Shown piece after piece: positions 46,713-55,740 of a stretch of DNA of 64,000 bases. The DNA lies in contig NEWQ02000003.1 in NCBI GenBank assembly GCA_002869855.2, positions 117,780-181,779 of the forward strand, in the 5' to 3' direction. The stretch's first letter is position 1. Each line of letters starts with the position of its first letter. Position numbers and translations under genes: made by a program. The notes below the pieces were generated by a model. The model was not told the origin of the DNA. It did not search any database and worked only from the letters and a program-made list of their open reading frames with translations. The DNA comes from Nitrospira sp. CG24D. GTDB lineage: Bacteria; Nitrospirota; Nitrospiria; Nitrospirales; Nitrospiraceae.

Positions 46713-48052
46713 CCGTCACCGGCGCCAAGCCTTGGCCGAAGATGACCACACGCGAGGAGTTTCAGTTTATCGCCGAACTGGTCCTCAAATGTTCGACGGC
46801 GGACCACACGTTGGTGACATTGCATGATCAGGATGGCGGCACGACGCGATTCGCCAACAACCAGGTGATCCAAAACGTCAACACGCGACGGGGAGGCGTG
46901 ACGGTCACTGTGGCATTCGGCGCCAGGCAGGGCACGGCCACGACGACGGATTTTACGGCCGGCTCACTGCGCGAGACCGTCAAACGGGCTGAGGCAATCG
47001 CACGTGTGTCTCCCGAAGATCCGGAGTACCTGCCGCCGGTCGGACCGCAAGCATTTGTGGTCTGTTCCACGTCGCGCAGTGAAACGCTCAAGGCCGGTCC
47101 GGCCTTGCGGCTGGAATATGCGAACGAAGCGATCGGCCAATGCCGTATGGAGAACATGTCGGCTGCAGGCATTGTCTCCTCGTCCCGCGCGGCGGTCGGC
47201 GTGGCGGCGGGCAGCGGGCTCCTCGCGTTTGAAGAGCGCACGGAAGCGCGATTCAGTATTACCGTGCAAGCCGGTGACGCGACCGGGTGGGCTTCGGCGG
47301 CGCATCGCTCCATCGACCGGTTGAAAGTGCAGGAACGGACGCTGTCCGCGATCCACAAGGCGACGTTGGGGGCCGAGCCGCAGGAGCTGCCTCCCGGCCG
47401 CTATCGAGTCATCCTCGAACCGGCGGCAGTGGCCGGCCTGTGGTCGTGGATCATCTGGATGCTGGACGCGAAGTCCTATCTGAAGGGCACAAGTCCCTTT
47501 GCCGGCAAGCTGAAGAAACGGATTCTGGATAAGCGGCTTTCATTGGAGAATTGTCCGGGGCACGCCGATTTGCTCGGTGTCGGGTTTACGGCCGAAGGGC
47601 TTCCGTCCACGGCATCGCAATGGATTTATCAAGGGGTCTTGCAGCAACTGGCCTATGATCGGTTTACTGCCCAGGCACAACAGATCACGCCTATCCCGAC
47701 AATCGAGGCGCCGCGCCTTTCGATCGAGGGATCGTCGGCCAGTTCTTTGGCACAACTCATCAAATCGACCGACCGGGCGATACTTGTCACCAATTTCTGG
47801 TATCTCCGCACGGTGAATCCGACCGATCTGACATTGACCGGGATGACGCGGGATGGAACATTTCTGGTAGAGAAAGGGGAGATCGTATCCGCAGTGAAAA
47901 ACTTCCGGTTTCACGAGAGTCCCCTGCGGGCGTTCCAACACGTCGAATCCTGGACGGCACCGATGGAAGCGGTGACCTCTGAAACAGGAAAGATGCTCGT
48001 GCCCGCCGTGGTCCTGCCGGAGTTTCTTTTCTCCAGCGTCACGAGATTCTAG
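46709..48052 (+). CDS. tldE: TldE/PmbA-type protease subunit
   Basis: A 447-residue TldE/PmbA partner without the zinc histidines, which is the usual division of labour: TldD has the active site and TldE shapes the cavity. Characteristic parts are TTRFANNQVIQNVNTRRG at the start and GMTRDGTFLVEKGEIVSAVKNF near the end. Translationally coupled with tldD. Confidence 0.92.
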   Translation: MTVTGAKPWPKMTTREEFQFIAELVLKCSTADHTLVTLHDQDGGTTRFANNQVIQNVNTRRGGVTVTVAFGARQGTATTTDFTAGSLRETVKRAEAIARVSPEDPEYLPPVGPQAFVVCSTSRSETLKAGPALRLEYANEAIGQCRMENMSAAGIVSSSRAAVGVAAGSGLLAFEERTEARFSITVQAGDATGWASAAHRSIDRLKVQERTLSAIHKATLGAEPQELPPGRYRVILEPAAVAGLWSWIIWMLDAKSYLKGTSPFAGKLKKRILDKRLSLENCPGHADLLGVGFTAEGLPSTASQWIYQGVLQQLAYDRFTAQAQQITPIPTIEAPRLSIEGSSASSLAQLIKSTDRAILVTNFWYLRTVNPTDLTLTGMTRDGTFLVEKGEIVSAVKNFRFHESPLRAFQHVESWTAPMEAVTSETGKMLVPAVVLPEFLFSSVTRF

Positions 48053-48273
48053 GCCTCAGCCGCTCTGATTGTGACGCGCGCTCACGTCCCTTGTTTGGGA
48101 AAATGATTGACTCACCCTCATGGTCGGAGTAGACAAGTACGTAGTGGCTCATAGATATCGTTCTGTCCCTGTTCGAGCCTGCACGATGTTCGAATCCCTC
48201 CAGTCAGATCGTCGCAACCTGCCTCACGATGTTCTGCGGTCTGGGTGGTGAAGTTGATAGAGGAGGTTCCGTC

Positions 48274-48975
48274 ATGTCCCGTCGATATAGTGACCAACCC
48301 ATTAACCTGATTGCGCGCATTCCTTCTCCTGAGCAGATGTCCGCTGCGCGCCCGAAGCAGCGGTCCTTCATCCAACTGGTTATGGAGTCCGGAGCAACCT
48401 GTGCGCGCGGAATTGCCGACATGGTGGCACAGCTTCACCGGTTGGGTCGATCGATCGGTGTACCGGTGAACGCCCGGCAGGCCGGGAACGTCTCCCTTGA
48501 TCAATCTAATGGATCAGAGATCGCGAAGGCTCAGCCTGCTAGGGGGACGGTGTATTTGTCTGACGATCGCCTGGCCAGATGGAACGCTCTTCTGGATGCG
48601 ACGGTCCCGCCTATTGGATCAGCGGAGAGGACGCCGGAATCCATCCCTGTGCAAGCGGTGCCACCGGCGGCAGCAGCCATCAAAGCAGCACCGCTCGATG
48701 AAGTGGTCGCCTTGCGCGTGGAGTTGTTGGCGCATCAGCAAGAGGTGGCCCGCCTGTCGGTACAGTTACAAGAATTGAAATCAATGGTGGGTTCACAACA
48801 GCAGGTCTTGGTCTATTTGGGGCAAGAGTTGGAAGCGCAACAGCTACCGATGGCCATGGCCGCGGCGCAGGCCGCTCCGTCTGCGAAGAAAGCCCGGGTG
48901 ATGCGGGCGAAGTCCGCCGGAAAAGAACTGTCTGCTTCGCGGAAAGTGTCCCGCGAGCCGTCACTCAATTTGTAA
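48274..48975 (+). CDS. Hypothetical protein with coiled coil
   Basis: A 233-residue soluble protein beginning MSRRYSDQPINLIARI, with a strong AGGAGG site (48261-48266). Residues about 150-200 form a coiled coil (LDEVVALRVELLAHQQEVAR and following). The ends are alanine- and lysine-rich. No known domain is recognised. Coiled coils of this kind often mediate assembly, but nothing specific can be said. Confidence 0.7.
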   Translation: MSRRYSDQPINLIARIPSPEQMSAARPKQRSFIQLVMESGATCARGIADMVAQLHRLGRSIGVPVNARQAGNVSLDQSNGSEIAKAQPARGTVYLSDDRLARWNALLDATVPPIGSAERTPESIPVQAVPPAAAAIKAAPLDEVVALRVELLAHQQEVARLSVQLQELKSMVGSQQQVLVYLGQELEAQQLPMAMAAAQAAPSAKKARVMRAKSAGKELSASRKVSREPSLNL

Positions 48976-48996
48976 CATGCTATATGAGGTGGTTCT

Positions 48997-49356
48997 GTGC
49001 ATAGATCGGCTATCCTAAGCGGACTCTTCTGTGTGCTGACTGGTTGTGCCTCAGCGGCGGGGACTCACGAAGAGTCCCTCGGGATCGGTATTGTCCGGGG
49101 AACATTGGGTGTCCAGCCCGAAGGACAGATACGGCTCGCGCGGCCTGCGGATACGCAATCCATGCAGGGGTCTGTACTGTTGCTGGAAGGCGGTGCGTAT
49201 GTCCTCCGCCTTCCGGATGGCTCGGAGCGCCGTGTGGCATTGGATGAAAATACCCGCATCGACCGGCCTGCTCATGTCGGCGACAGGGTCGAAGCGTTTT
49301 TGGATGACAGCGGCCGTGCAGTCCTTATTCGCAACATTGACCACCGCACAGACTAG
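48997..49356 (+). CDS. Small exported lipoprotein
   Basis: A 119-residue protein starting at a GTG with a GAGGTGG site. Lipobox LTGC near residue 17. The mature domain is a small beta-barrel-like strand set (ALDENTRIDRPAHVGDRVEA) typical of secreted OB or SH3-like folds. It overlaps the next gene by about 50 bp if that gene begins at 49304. Confidence 0.7.
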   Translation: MHRSAILSGLFCVLTGCASAAGTHEESLGIGIVRGTLGVQPEGQIRLARPADTQSMQGSVLLLEGGAYVLRLPDGSERRVALDENTRIDRPAHVGDRVEAFLDDSGRAVLIRNIDHRTD

Positions 49357-51028
49357 CCTTCAGCAGCGTGTCGCCGGAGCCGTCACTCGTTCTCGCCGTT
49401 CGGTGAGCCAGCTGGGGCGTGCTGCCTTTGTGGGTTTCGCGCTCCTGCTGTCGTGGGGAGGCGCCGCTGAGGCGGCGGAATCCGTCCCGCTGTTCACCGA
49501 TCTCGGAGCGCTTCGTCATCCGATCACCACCACGTCCGAACAGGCGCAGCACTATTTTGATCAGGGCTTGCGCCTGGTCTATGCGTTCAATCACGAAGAG
49601 GCGATTCGTTCGTTTGAAGCAGCAGCCCGGCTCGACCCGACCGCAGCGATGGCCTATTGGGGCATTGCGTTGGCGTTAGGGCCCAACATTAACGCGCCGA
49701 TGGCGAAGGCCGACGAACGGCGGGCATGGGAAGCGTTGCAGAAAGCCCGGGCGCAAGCCAGCCACGTCAGTCCCGCCGAGCAACGATATATTGAAGCACT
49801 TGGTAAACGATACAGTGCCAAAGGCGGTTCCCGTGTCGCGCTCGACAAGGCCTATGCGAATGCCATGCGGATGGTTTGGCAACAGTCGCCTGATGATCCG
49901 GATGCCGGGGTGCTCTTAACCGAAGCGTTGATGGATCTGCGGCCGTGGGATTTCTGGACATCCGATGGACGTCCGCATCCTGGGACCGACGAGATGGTGT
50001 CGACGCTCGAAGCGGTTCTCGCCAGACATCCTGATCACCCCGGTGCCTGCCATTACTATATCCATGTCGTTGAAGCATCGCCGAAGCCGGAGCGGGCGCT
50101 GGCCTGCGCTGAACGGTTACCTGGCCTCATGCCGGGGGCCGGGCATCTGGTGCATATGCCCGCGCATATCTATCTTCGCCTCGGCAAATATCACGAGGCT
50201 GCAGAAGGAAACGCCCACGCGGTTCATGTCGACAAAGAGTACCTGGCAAGACGGGTGCTGAGCGGGGACTACGCGGATGGGTACGTCACGCACAATCTGC
50301 ATTTTCTCTGGGCGTCGCTGATGATGGAAGGCCGTCAGGCAGAGGCGCTGAAGATTGCCCGAGAATTGACGGGGACCATCACCGAAGCGGAAGCACGGAA
50401 GGAGAAGTGGAAAGAATTCTATCTTCCGGCGCCGTTGTTTTCGCTGATCCGTTTCGGCCGGTGGGATGATCTGCTGCACGAGCCGGTTCCACCGAAGGGA
50501 CTACGGATGCAAGAAGGTATGTGGCGGCTGGGACGGGGACTTGCGTCGGCGGCGATGGGACGGATTCCGGGAGCCGAGGGCGAGCATTTTGTCCTGACTG
50601 GCCTGGCCAAGCAGTTTCGCCGTGACCGGAATCCCGAAGACAAGACCGCGCGGAGCATGTTAAAAATCGCAGAACGGCTGCTGGCGGGAGACATTGCCGC
50701 ACGCCGCCAGAAGTTTGACGAGGCCATCAGGATTCTGCGTGAAGGGGTGATACTGGAAGAATCTCTGCCCTACACGGAGCCACCCTATTGGCCGATTCCC
50801 GTGCGTCACTATCTGGGGGCGACATTGCTGACGGCCGGCCGGCCAGCAGAGGCCGAACAAGTCTACCGCGAGGATCTTCGGCGTAACCCGCAGAACGGGT
50901 GGAGTCTCTGGGGATTGACCCAGAGCCTGCGCGCTCAGCATAAAGGGGGCGAAGCGGACACGATTGACGGGCAGTTCAAGTCGGCCTGGACCCATGCTGA
51001 TGTCACACTGACGGCATCACGATTTTAA
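49304..51028 (+). CDS. Exported TPR-repeat protein
   Basis: A protein of about 574 residues with a signal-type segment FVGFALLLSWGGAAEAA and a long TPR region from HYFDQGLRLVYAFNHEEAIR onward. The C-terminus carries RNPQNGWSLWGLTQSLRAQH. The start is uncertain: the frame stays open far upstream, with candidates ATG 49304, GTG 49316 and GTG 49403; the last gives a compact 25-residue signal peptide. None has a clear ribosome site. Its last codons are duplicated in tandem at 51075-51198. Confidence 0.7.
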   Translation: MTAAVQSLFATLTTAQTSLQQRVAGAVTRSRRSVSQLGRAAFVGFALLLSWGGAAEAAESVPLFTDLGALRHPITTTSEQAQHYFDQGLRLVYAFNHEEAIRSFEAAARLDPTAAMAYWGIALALGPNINAPMAKADERRAWEALQKARAQASHVSPAEQRYIEALGKRYSAKGGSRVALDKAYANAMRMVWQQSPDDPDAGVLLTEALMDLRPWDFWTSDGRPHPGTDEMVSTLEAVLARHPDHPGACHYYIHVVEASPKPERALACAERLPGLMPGAGHLVHMPAHIYLRLGKYHEAAEGNAHAVHVDKEYLARRVLSGDYADGYVTHNLHFLWASLMMEGRQAEALKIARELTGTITEAEARKEKWKEFYLPAPLFSLIRFGRWDDLLHEPVPPKGLRMQEGMWRLGRGLASAAMGRIPGAEGEHFVLTGLAKQFRRDRNPEDKTARSMLKIAERLLAGDIAARRQKFDEAIRILREGVILEESLPYTEPPYWPIPVRHYLGATLLTAGRPAEAEQVYREDLRRNPQNGWSLWGLTQSLRAQHKGGEADTIDGQFKSAWTHADVTLTASRF

Positions 51029-51074
51029 TCGAGCAGTCCGGAGCGGAGGAGCGAGGCGATTTATTGTGGGCGTA
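50961..51074. repeat. Tandem junction repeat, unit 1
   Basis: A 114-bp unit covering the last 22 codons of the TPR gene and 46 bp after it. It is followed directly by a second, more diverged unit (51075-51198). Both carry CGATTGACGGGCAG, ACTGACGGCATCACGA and GGAGGAGCGA. In this unit the would-be start of the LOG gene reads AGG instead of ATG. Confidence 0.9.
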
Positions 51075-51198
51075 CGATTGACGGGCAGGTCAAGGCGGCC
51101 TGGGTCTGTTGGACCCATGCTGATGTCATACTGACGGCATCACGAGTTTAATCGAGGCAGAGGGGAGTGGAGGAGCGATGCGATTCATAGTCGGTGTG
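51075..51198. repeat. Tandem junction repeat, unit 2
   Basis: Second unit, 124 bp, immediately after unit 1. It contains about 10 extra bases (GTCTGTTGGA region), and its right end is the true start of the LOG-family gene. The pair shows a duplication of a whole gene junction followed by drift. Confidence 0.9.
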
Positions 51199-51720
51199 AT
51201 GGGGCCGGCCAAGGCTAAGAAGAAAGATCTAGACAACGCGCGGGTACTCGGTGAATTTATCGCGCGGCGCGGATGGGTGGTCTTGACCGGGGGACGCGAT
51301 TTGGGTGTCATGGACGCCGCCTGCGAAGGGGCCAAGCGGGTGGGAGGGAGTCTGACGGTTGGGATCATGCCCACGGCCAAGGACAAAGTGTCTCGTCATG
51401 TGGATGTGCCGATTATCACGGAAATGGGCAGCGGCCGGAACAATATCAACGTGCTCACGAGCCATGTGGTGGTGGCTTGCGGACTGGGTGGGGCAGGGAC
51501 GGTGTCCGAGGTGGCGCTCGCAGTGAAGGCCGGGAAGCCCGTCATTCTTGTAGAGGCGTCTCCGGCCGATGTGGCGTTCTTTCGCAAGCTCGGCAAGCGA
51601 TTGGTGTCTGCCGCGTCGTCACCTGAAGAGGCGATCGAGCTGATCATGAAGCAGATGGGGGGCGGGAAACGGCGGTCCCATCAGGAAGAATCGACGGAGT
51701 ATGACGATCTGACGTTGTGA
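51178..51720 (+). CDS. LOG-family (TIGR00725) nucleotide-binding protein
   Basis: A 180-residue protein of the lysine-decarboxylase-like LOG family. The core motifs are GGRDLGVMDAACEGAKRVGG and GSGRNNINVLTSHVVVACG, with GGAGTVSEVALAVKAGKPVI, close to the PGGxGTxxE signature. Family members cleave nucleoside monophosphates (as LOG does for cytokinins) or related bonds; the real substrate here is unknown. The ATG at 51178 follows GGAGGAGC. Confidence 0.87.
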   Translation: MRFIVGVMGPAKAKKKDLDNARVLGEFIARRGWVVLTGGRDLGVMDAACEGAKRVGGSLTVGIMPTAKDKVSRHVDVPIITEMGSGRNNINVLTSHVVVACGLGGAGTVSEVALAVKAGKPVILVEASPADVAFFRKLGKRLVSAASSPEEAIELIMKQMGGGKRRSHQEESTEYDDLTL

Positions 51721-51727
51721 GCGTCGG

Positions 51728-52198
51728 TTAGGGAGCGAGAATGCCGGAGAGTTCACCCTTATCCACCAGCACCCCGCTATTTTCGAAGGGGAGCCGGCCA
51801 TCTTTCAGATACAGCACGCCGCTGATCTCGTAACTCAGGGCCTGGACTTTTCGTAACCCGAGTACCTGTCGCACGACATCCAAGGTAGACGTCGTCGTTT
51901 CAATCGACACGACGCTGTCGCTCAAACGCGGGACGGTGAACGTCTGGTTCCCGAGACCGCGGGCCAACCGTTTTCCATTCAAATCCAATCGGATGTCCAT
52001 GCCGGTCACCTGTAGCTCGTAGTCGTTCGGGTTCCGGACGCGGAGATCGATCTTGAGCCGCTGCTCGAACGGAGTGCTATCCAAAGGAGTGATATTTGCG
52101 ACCAGCACGTCCGGTATTTCTCCCTTTACAAACCAGGAGGCGCAACCGGAGAGCGTGGCGAGGGTAGCCATAAAGAACAGAAGTTTCGAGAGATGCAT
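51728..52198 (-). CDS. LEA14/WHy-domain lipoprotein
   Basis: A 156-residue protein with a lipoprotein signal (lipobox LSGC near residue 19) and a WHy/LEA14-type beta domain from PFEQRLKIDLRVRNPNDYEL. The C-terminal strand is SYEISGVLYLKDG. WHy proteins are linked to desiccation or cell-envelope stress. The start at 52198 is chosen because the signal begins there; no clear ribosome site was found. Confidence 0.78.
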   Translation of the reverse strand: MHLSKLLFFMATLATLSGCASWFVKGEIPDVLVANITPLDSTPFEQRLKIDLRVRNPNDYELQVTGMDIRLDLNGKRLARGLGNQTFTVPRLSDSVVSIETTTSTLDVVRQVLGLRKVQALSYEISGVLYLKDGRLPFENSGVLVDKGELSGILAP

Positions 52199-52297
52199 GG
52201 GGAGATCATACCCGAAAATCCACCGGAAGCCGAGCACCGTAGTACACTGTAAGAGTTTCGAGTCAGCCTCGACTGACCACAGAGGAGGGTCTTCGCT

Positions 52298-52921
52298 ATG
52301 ACAAGACGAAATTTCGGACAAGCAGCATTGGCAGGGGTCGTCCTCGTCATAGGAATGGGCCTCAGTCTGATCCAGCCGGAGCGCTCGGCCGCGACTGCTC
52401 CAGCCAAGGCCTATTTTGCCGGCGGGTGCTTCTGGTGCATGGAGGAAGCTTTTGAGAAAGTCGAGGGTGTGCTGATGGCGGTCTCCGGGTATATGGATGG
52501 GACGCTGGCCAATCCCACATATGAGCAGGTATCAGCGGGCGGAACCGGTCACGCAGAGTCGGTTGAGGTGACCTACGATCCCGCCAAAGTGAGTTACGAG
52601 AAGCTCTTGGATGCGTTCTGGCGCAATGTGGATCCGCTGACCTCGAACGCGCAATTCTGTGACCATGGTAATCAGTATCGAGCCGCGATATTTCCCTCGA
52701 CTCCTGAGGAGCAGAAATTGGCGGAGGCCTCGAGAAAGCGCCTTGAAGAGTCGAAAAAATTTCACAGTCCGATCGTGACGCAGATCGTGGTGGCCACGGC
52801 GTTTTACCCGGCCGAAGAGTATCACCAGGATTTCTATAAAAAGAATCCGGTGCGCTACAAGTTCTATAAATTCAATTGCGGCCGGACCCAACGGCTGGAA
52901 GAGGTCTGGGGGAAGCCGTAG
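52298..52921 (+). CDS. msrA: Exported peptide-methionine (S)-S-oxide reductase MsrA
   Basis: A 207-residue MsrA with catalytic cysteine in GGCFWCMEEAF and a later resolving cysteine in FNCGRTQRLE. The N-terminus MTRRNFGQAALAGVVLV has a twin-arginine pattern (TRRNF) followed by a hydrophobic core, so the enzyme probably works in the periplasm. Most MsrA are cytoplasmic, so export is notable. It repairs oxidised methionine. Confidence 0.93.
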   Translation: MTRRNFGQAALAGVVLVIGMGLSLIQPERSAATAPAKAYFAGGCFWCMEEAFEKVEGVLMAVSGYMDGTLANPTYEQVSAGGTGHAESVEVTYDPAKVSYEKLLDAFWRNVDPLTSNAQFCDHGNQYRAAIFPSTPEEQKLAEASRKRLEESKKFHSPIVTQIVVATAFYPAEEYHQDFYKKNPVRYKFYKFNCGRTQRLEEVWGKP

Positions 52922-53087
52922 CACGAGCTGGTGTGCAATTTCTGAGGTCATTCACGTGCCAAAAAGTGGCCGTCCCTGTCCAAAGTGGGCATCATTGTCA
53001 GAGTCACACGGCGTGCCAGCCACAGTTCTGAGATACATCAGCAAGTTGTGATATCATCTGAGCGGCACGGCTCTTGAGGAGATAGTT

Positions 53088-53133
53088 TGGTAACCCGGGT
53101 CCACCCCTGCTGAATGGGTCGATCAGGTTACTG
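53088..53133 (+). promoter_or_regulatory. Possible structured leader of the transglycosylase gene
   Basis: GTAACC (53090-53095) pairs perfectly with GGTTAC (53126-53131), and two wobble pairs extend it to eight. Inside, ACCC (53103-53106) can pair with GGGT (53116-53119). The outer stem covers the only ribosome-site candidate (CAGG) for a GTG start at 53135. I could not match it to a known riboswitch class. Confidence 0.35.
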
Positions 53134-53731
53134 CGTGACTACTCCAATCTCCATACAACGATTTCGCCCCTCCGCTGCATTCGTCCGCAGCGCGGGCGTT
53201 TTACTGTTGGCCGTCGTAATGGTCGGGGCGATCCCTGTTCCCACGAAGTCGGATTTCGACGGGCGTCCGCGATACGACACACAAGAAATTCGTCGGGCTA
53301 TCGCGTTCTATGCCAAGCGGTATCGACTAGATCCGGCGCTCTTGCGTGCGGTCATTAAGACGGAATCTGACTTTCGTCCAGACGCGGTCTCTCGGAAGGG
53401 AGCGGTCGGGCTGATGCAATTGACTCCCGAGACGGCTGCGACCTTACGTGTGGGAAACCTCCACGATCCCATCCAGAATATCGGCGGCGGCGCGAAGCAG
53501 CTGCGTCACCTTCTGAATCTCTATGACGGGGATCTTTCGCTGGCGCTGGCAGCCTACAATGCCGGGGTGCATCGGGTGAAAGGCGGCCGGATTCCACGCA
53601 TTCGCGAAACCCGGCACTATGTGCGCAAAGTGCTCAAGTACTACGAAAGGTATCGATCCAGAAGCCTCAAGTCGGCGACGCCGGATCATTCAGCCAAGCC
53701 CGCTCCAACATCGCAGTTTGCTGTATCGTAG
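53114..53731 (+). CDS. Lytic transglycosylase (SLT domain)
   Basis: A 205-residue exported enzyme with one hydrophobic segment (AGVLLLAVVMVGAIPVP) and an SLT domain: catalytic glutamate in KTESDFRPDAVSRKGAVGLM, then ALAAYNAGVHRV. It cleaves peptidoglycan to 1,6-anhydro products. ATG 53114 and GTG 53135 are both possible starts; the GTG sits right after a hairpin that would hide its ribosome site. Confidence 0.9.
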   Translation: MGRSGYCVTTPISIQRFRPSAAFVRSAGVLLLAVVMVGAIPVPTKSDFDGRPRYDTQEIRRAIAFYAKRYRLDPALLRAVIKTESDFRPDAVSRKGAVGLMQLTPETAATLRVGNLHDPIQNIGGGAKQLRHLLNLYDGDLSLALAAYNAGVHRVKGGRIPRIRETRHYVRKVLKYYERYRSRSLKSATPDHSAKPAPTSQFAVS

Positions 53732-53836
53732 GGGACCGTTCGGAAATCGGGGAAAGAGAATTGCGATGCTCTGAGCGACCATCCGGAAGAGACACCGATG
53801 AAGGTGAGTCCCTAACAGAGTGATGTCAGCGGGAGG

Positions 53837-54196
53837 TTAGCGTGCTTTCATCACCAATGTACGCAGCCGCTCCCGCTGGGCCATGGTGATGTCGATGAAT
53901 TCCAGTCCGAACTCTTTGCGGTCGATCCAGCGAACGATGGCCTGATTGATGCGCAGTGGCCATTGATGATCGGGCAGGAAAAGAGACAGCCGCAAGATCA
54001 TCCCGATCTCGAGGGGGATTGACGAACTCGCGCGACAGCCACTGGCGGAAATATCCAGTAGCGTGGCTTCACCCTCGAAGTCATCTTCGCCGAAGAAGAA
54101 TAGACGGCAGGAGAGCAGCATCCGTCTTCCTCGTCGATCCTTGTGGTGATCGCTTGCCGGGTCCTGGTTCGCGGGCGGTTGTGGCCGTGCTTCCAT
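53837..54196 (-). CDS. PilZ-domain protein
   Basis: A PilZ domain of about 119 residues with the RxxxR element in RRGRRMLLSC and the DxSxxG element in LLDISASGCRAS. It should bind cyclic di-GMP. An upstream ATG at 54205 would add three residues but lies too close to the GAGAGGAA site. Likely a regulator of envelope or motility functions. Confidence 0.85.
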   Translation of the reverse strand: MEARPQPPANQDPASDHHKDRRGRRMLLSCRLFFFGEDDFEGEATLLDISASGCRASSSIPLEIGMILRLSLFLPDHQWPLRINQAIVRWIDRKEFGLEFIDITMAQRERLRTLVMKAR

Positions 54197-54491
54197 AACC
54201 CTCATTTCCTCTCAGATATTCCTCACGCCTAGACTGTACCGCGTGTTCTCTCTTTCCGCCTTCCTCAGATGGTGTAGTTCGGACGGGGGGCAGCCACGCC
54301 TCCGGAAAGAGCCTCAGGTCACAGAGAATGTGTATGTAGCAGAGAACTCCTCGAATGCAAGTACAAACGACTAAGAAGTAACTATAGTGCCATCAAGAAT
54401 GGCAGTGAGGCGGGATCTCGACAAGCAGTTGACCTTCGCCCAGGTCTCTGCGAAAAAGATCGAATTGAGATGTGGAAGAGGAGGGGCCGTG

Positions 54492-55652
54492 ATGAAGCGA
54501 ACAGGGAATCGCAGGATGGCGCAGCTCGGACCGTCAGAAATCCGAGCCATGACCCAGGCCTGTGTGAACGCCAAGGGGGTGAATATGGCCCAAGGGGTCT
54601 GTGACACGCCCGTTCCTCTGCCGGTCTTGGAGGGCGCCAAGCGCGCCATGGACCAGGGATTCAATACCTATACGCGATTCGACGGACTGGCCGAATTACG
54701 GCAGGCACTGGCCAAGAAGCTGGTTCGCTACAATGGCATTCAGGCCGATCCCGAACGCCACATCACGGTGAGCGTCGGGGCAACGGGATCGTTTCATTGC
54801 GCTTGCGCCGCTCTTTTGAACCCCGGTGATGAAGTCATTCTCTTCGAACCCTACTACCAGTACCATGCGACGGCGTTGAAATCGGTCGATACCGTTCCTG
54901 TGCCGGTGCGGATGCAACCGCCGGATTGGACCTTCTCGCTTGCCGAGGTGGAGCGAGCTGTCACGGGTCGCACGAGAGCGATTGTAGTCAATAGTCCCGG
55001 CAATCCATCGGGGAAAGTCTTTTCGCGTGCAGAACTGGAAGGAATTGCCGCGATCGCGACGCGCCACGATCTGTTCGTATTCACCGACGAAATCTACGAG
55101 TACGTTTTGTATGACGGCCGACAACACGTCAGCCTCGCGACCTTGCCTGACATGGCCGAACGGACGATCACGATCGGGGGCTACTCTAAGACATTCAGTA
55201 TTACCGGGTGGCGCATCGGCTACAGCGTCGCGGCGGAGCGATGGGCGCATCTTATCGGGGCGATGAACGATCTGTTATATGTCTGTGCGCCTGCGCCGTT
55301 GCAAATGGGTGTGGCGGCCGGCATTAACGAGCTGCCGGATTCCTTCTATCAGGAGATGGCCCGGGAGTATCAACGGAAGCGGGATCGTTTTTGCGAGGTG
55401 CTCTTGCGGGCGGGGCTCACGCCGGCGATTCCTCAGGGCGCGTACTACGTGCTGGCGGATGCGAGCCGGCTTCCAGGGAACACTGGCAAGGCTCGCGCGA
55501 TGGCGCTGCTGGAAATGGCTGGCGTGGCCGCCGTTCCAGGGGAAGCCTTCTTCTCGGGTCCGGAAGGCGCGCAGTTTGTGCGCTTCAGCTATGCGAAAAC
55601 CGAGTCTGATTTTGATGAGGCTTGTCGGCGGGTCGGAAGGCTCCATCTGTAA
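54492..55652 (+). CDS. PLP-dependent aminotransferase (class I/II)
   Basis: A 386-residue fold-type I aminotransferase. The PLP lysine is in GGYSKTFSITGWRIGY, with the PLP-binding NSPGNPSGK segment before it and a C-terminal substrate arginine in QFVRFSYAK. Sequence pattern is that of aspartate-type aminotransferases. ATG 54492 follows a GAGGAGGGG site. Confidence 0.9.
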   Translation: MKRTGNRRMAQLGPSEIRAMTQACVNAKGVNMAQGVCDTPVPLPVLEGAKRAMDQGFNTYTRFDGLAELRQALAKKLVRYNGIQADPERHITVSVGATGSFHCACAALLNPGDEVILFEPYYQYHATALKSVDTVPVPVRMQPPDWTFSLAEVERAVTGRTRAIVVNSPGNPSGKVFSRAELEGIAAIATRHDLFVFTDEIYEYVLYDGRQHVSLATLPDMAERTITIGGYSKTFSITGWRIGYSVAAERWAHLIGAMNDLLYVCAPAPLQMGVAAGINELPDSFYQEMAREYQRKRDRFCEVLLRAGLTPAIPQGAYYVLADASRLPGNTGKARAMALLEMAGVAAVPGEAFFSGPEGAQFVRFSYAKTESDFDEACRRVGRLHL

Positions 55653-55740
55653 GGCGGACGGGTTCTGATTTTCTCGAAGCGCTTGTCCCTCGCATCTCTG
55701 CATGGTAGATAGGGTGAAACATCGGGGAGTCTGTTCGTTT

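Noticed and set aside
48170..48225. A run with GTTCGAATCC resembling a tRNA T-arm
   Set aside because: No acceptor or anticodon arm could be paired around it, and no CCA end or matching 5' half exists.
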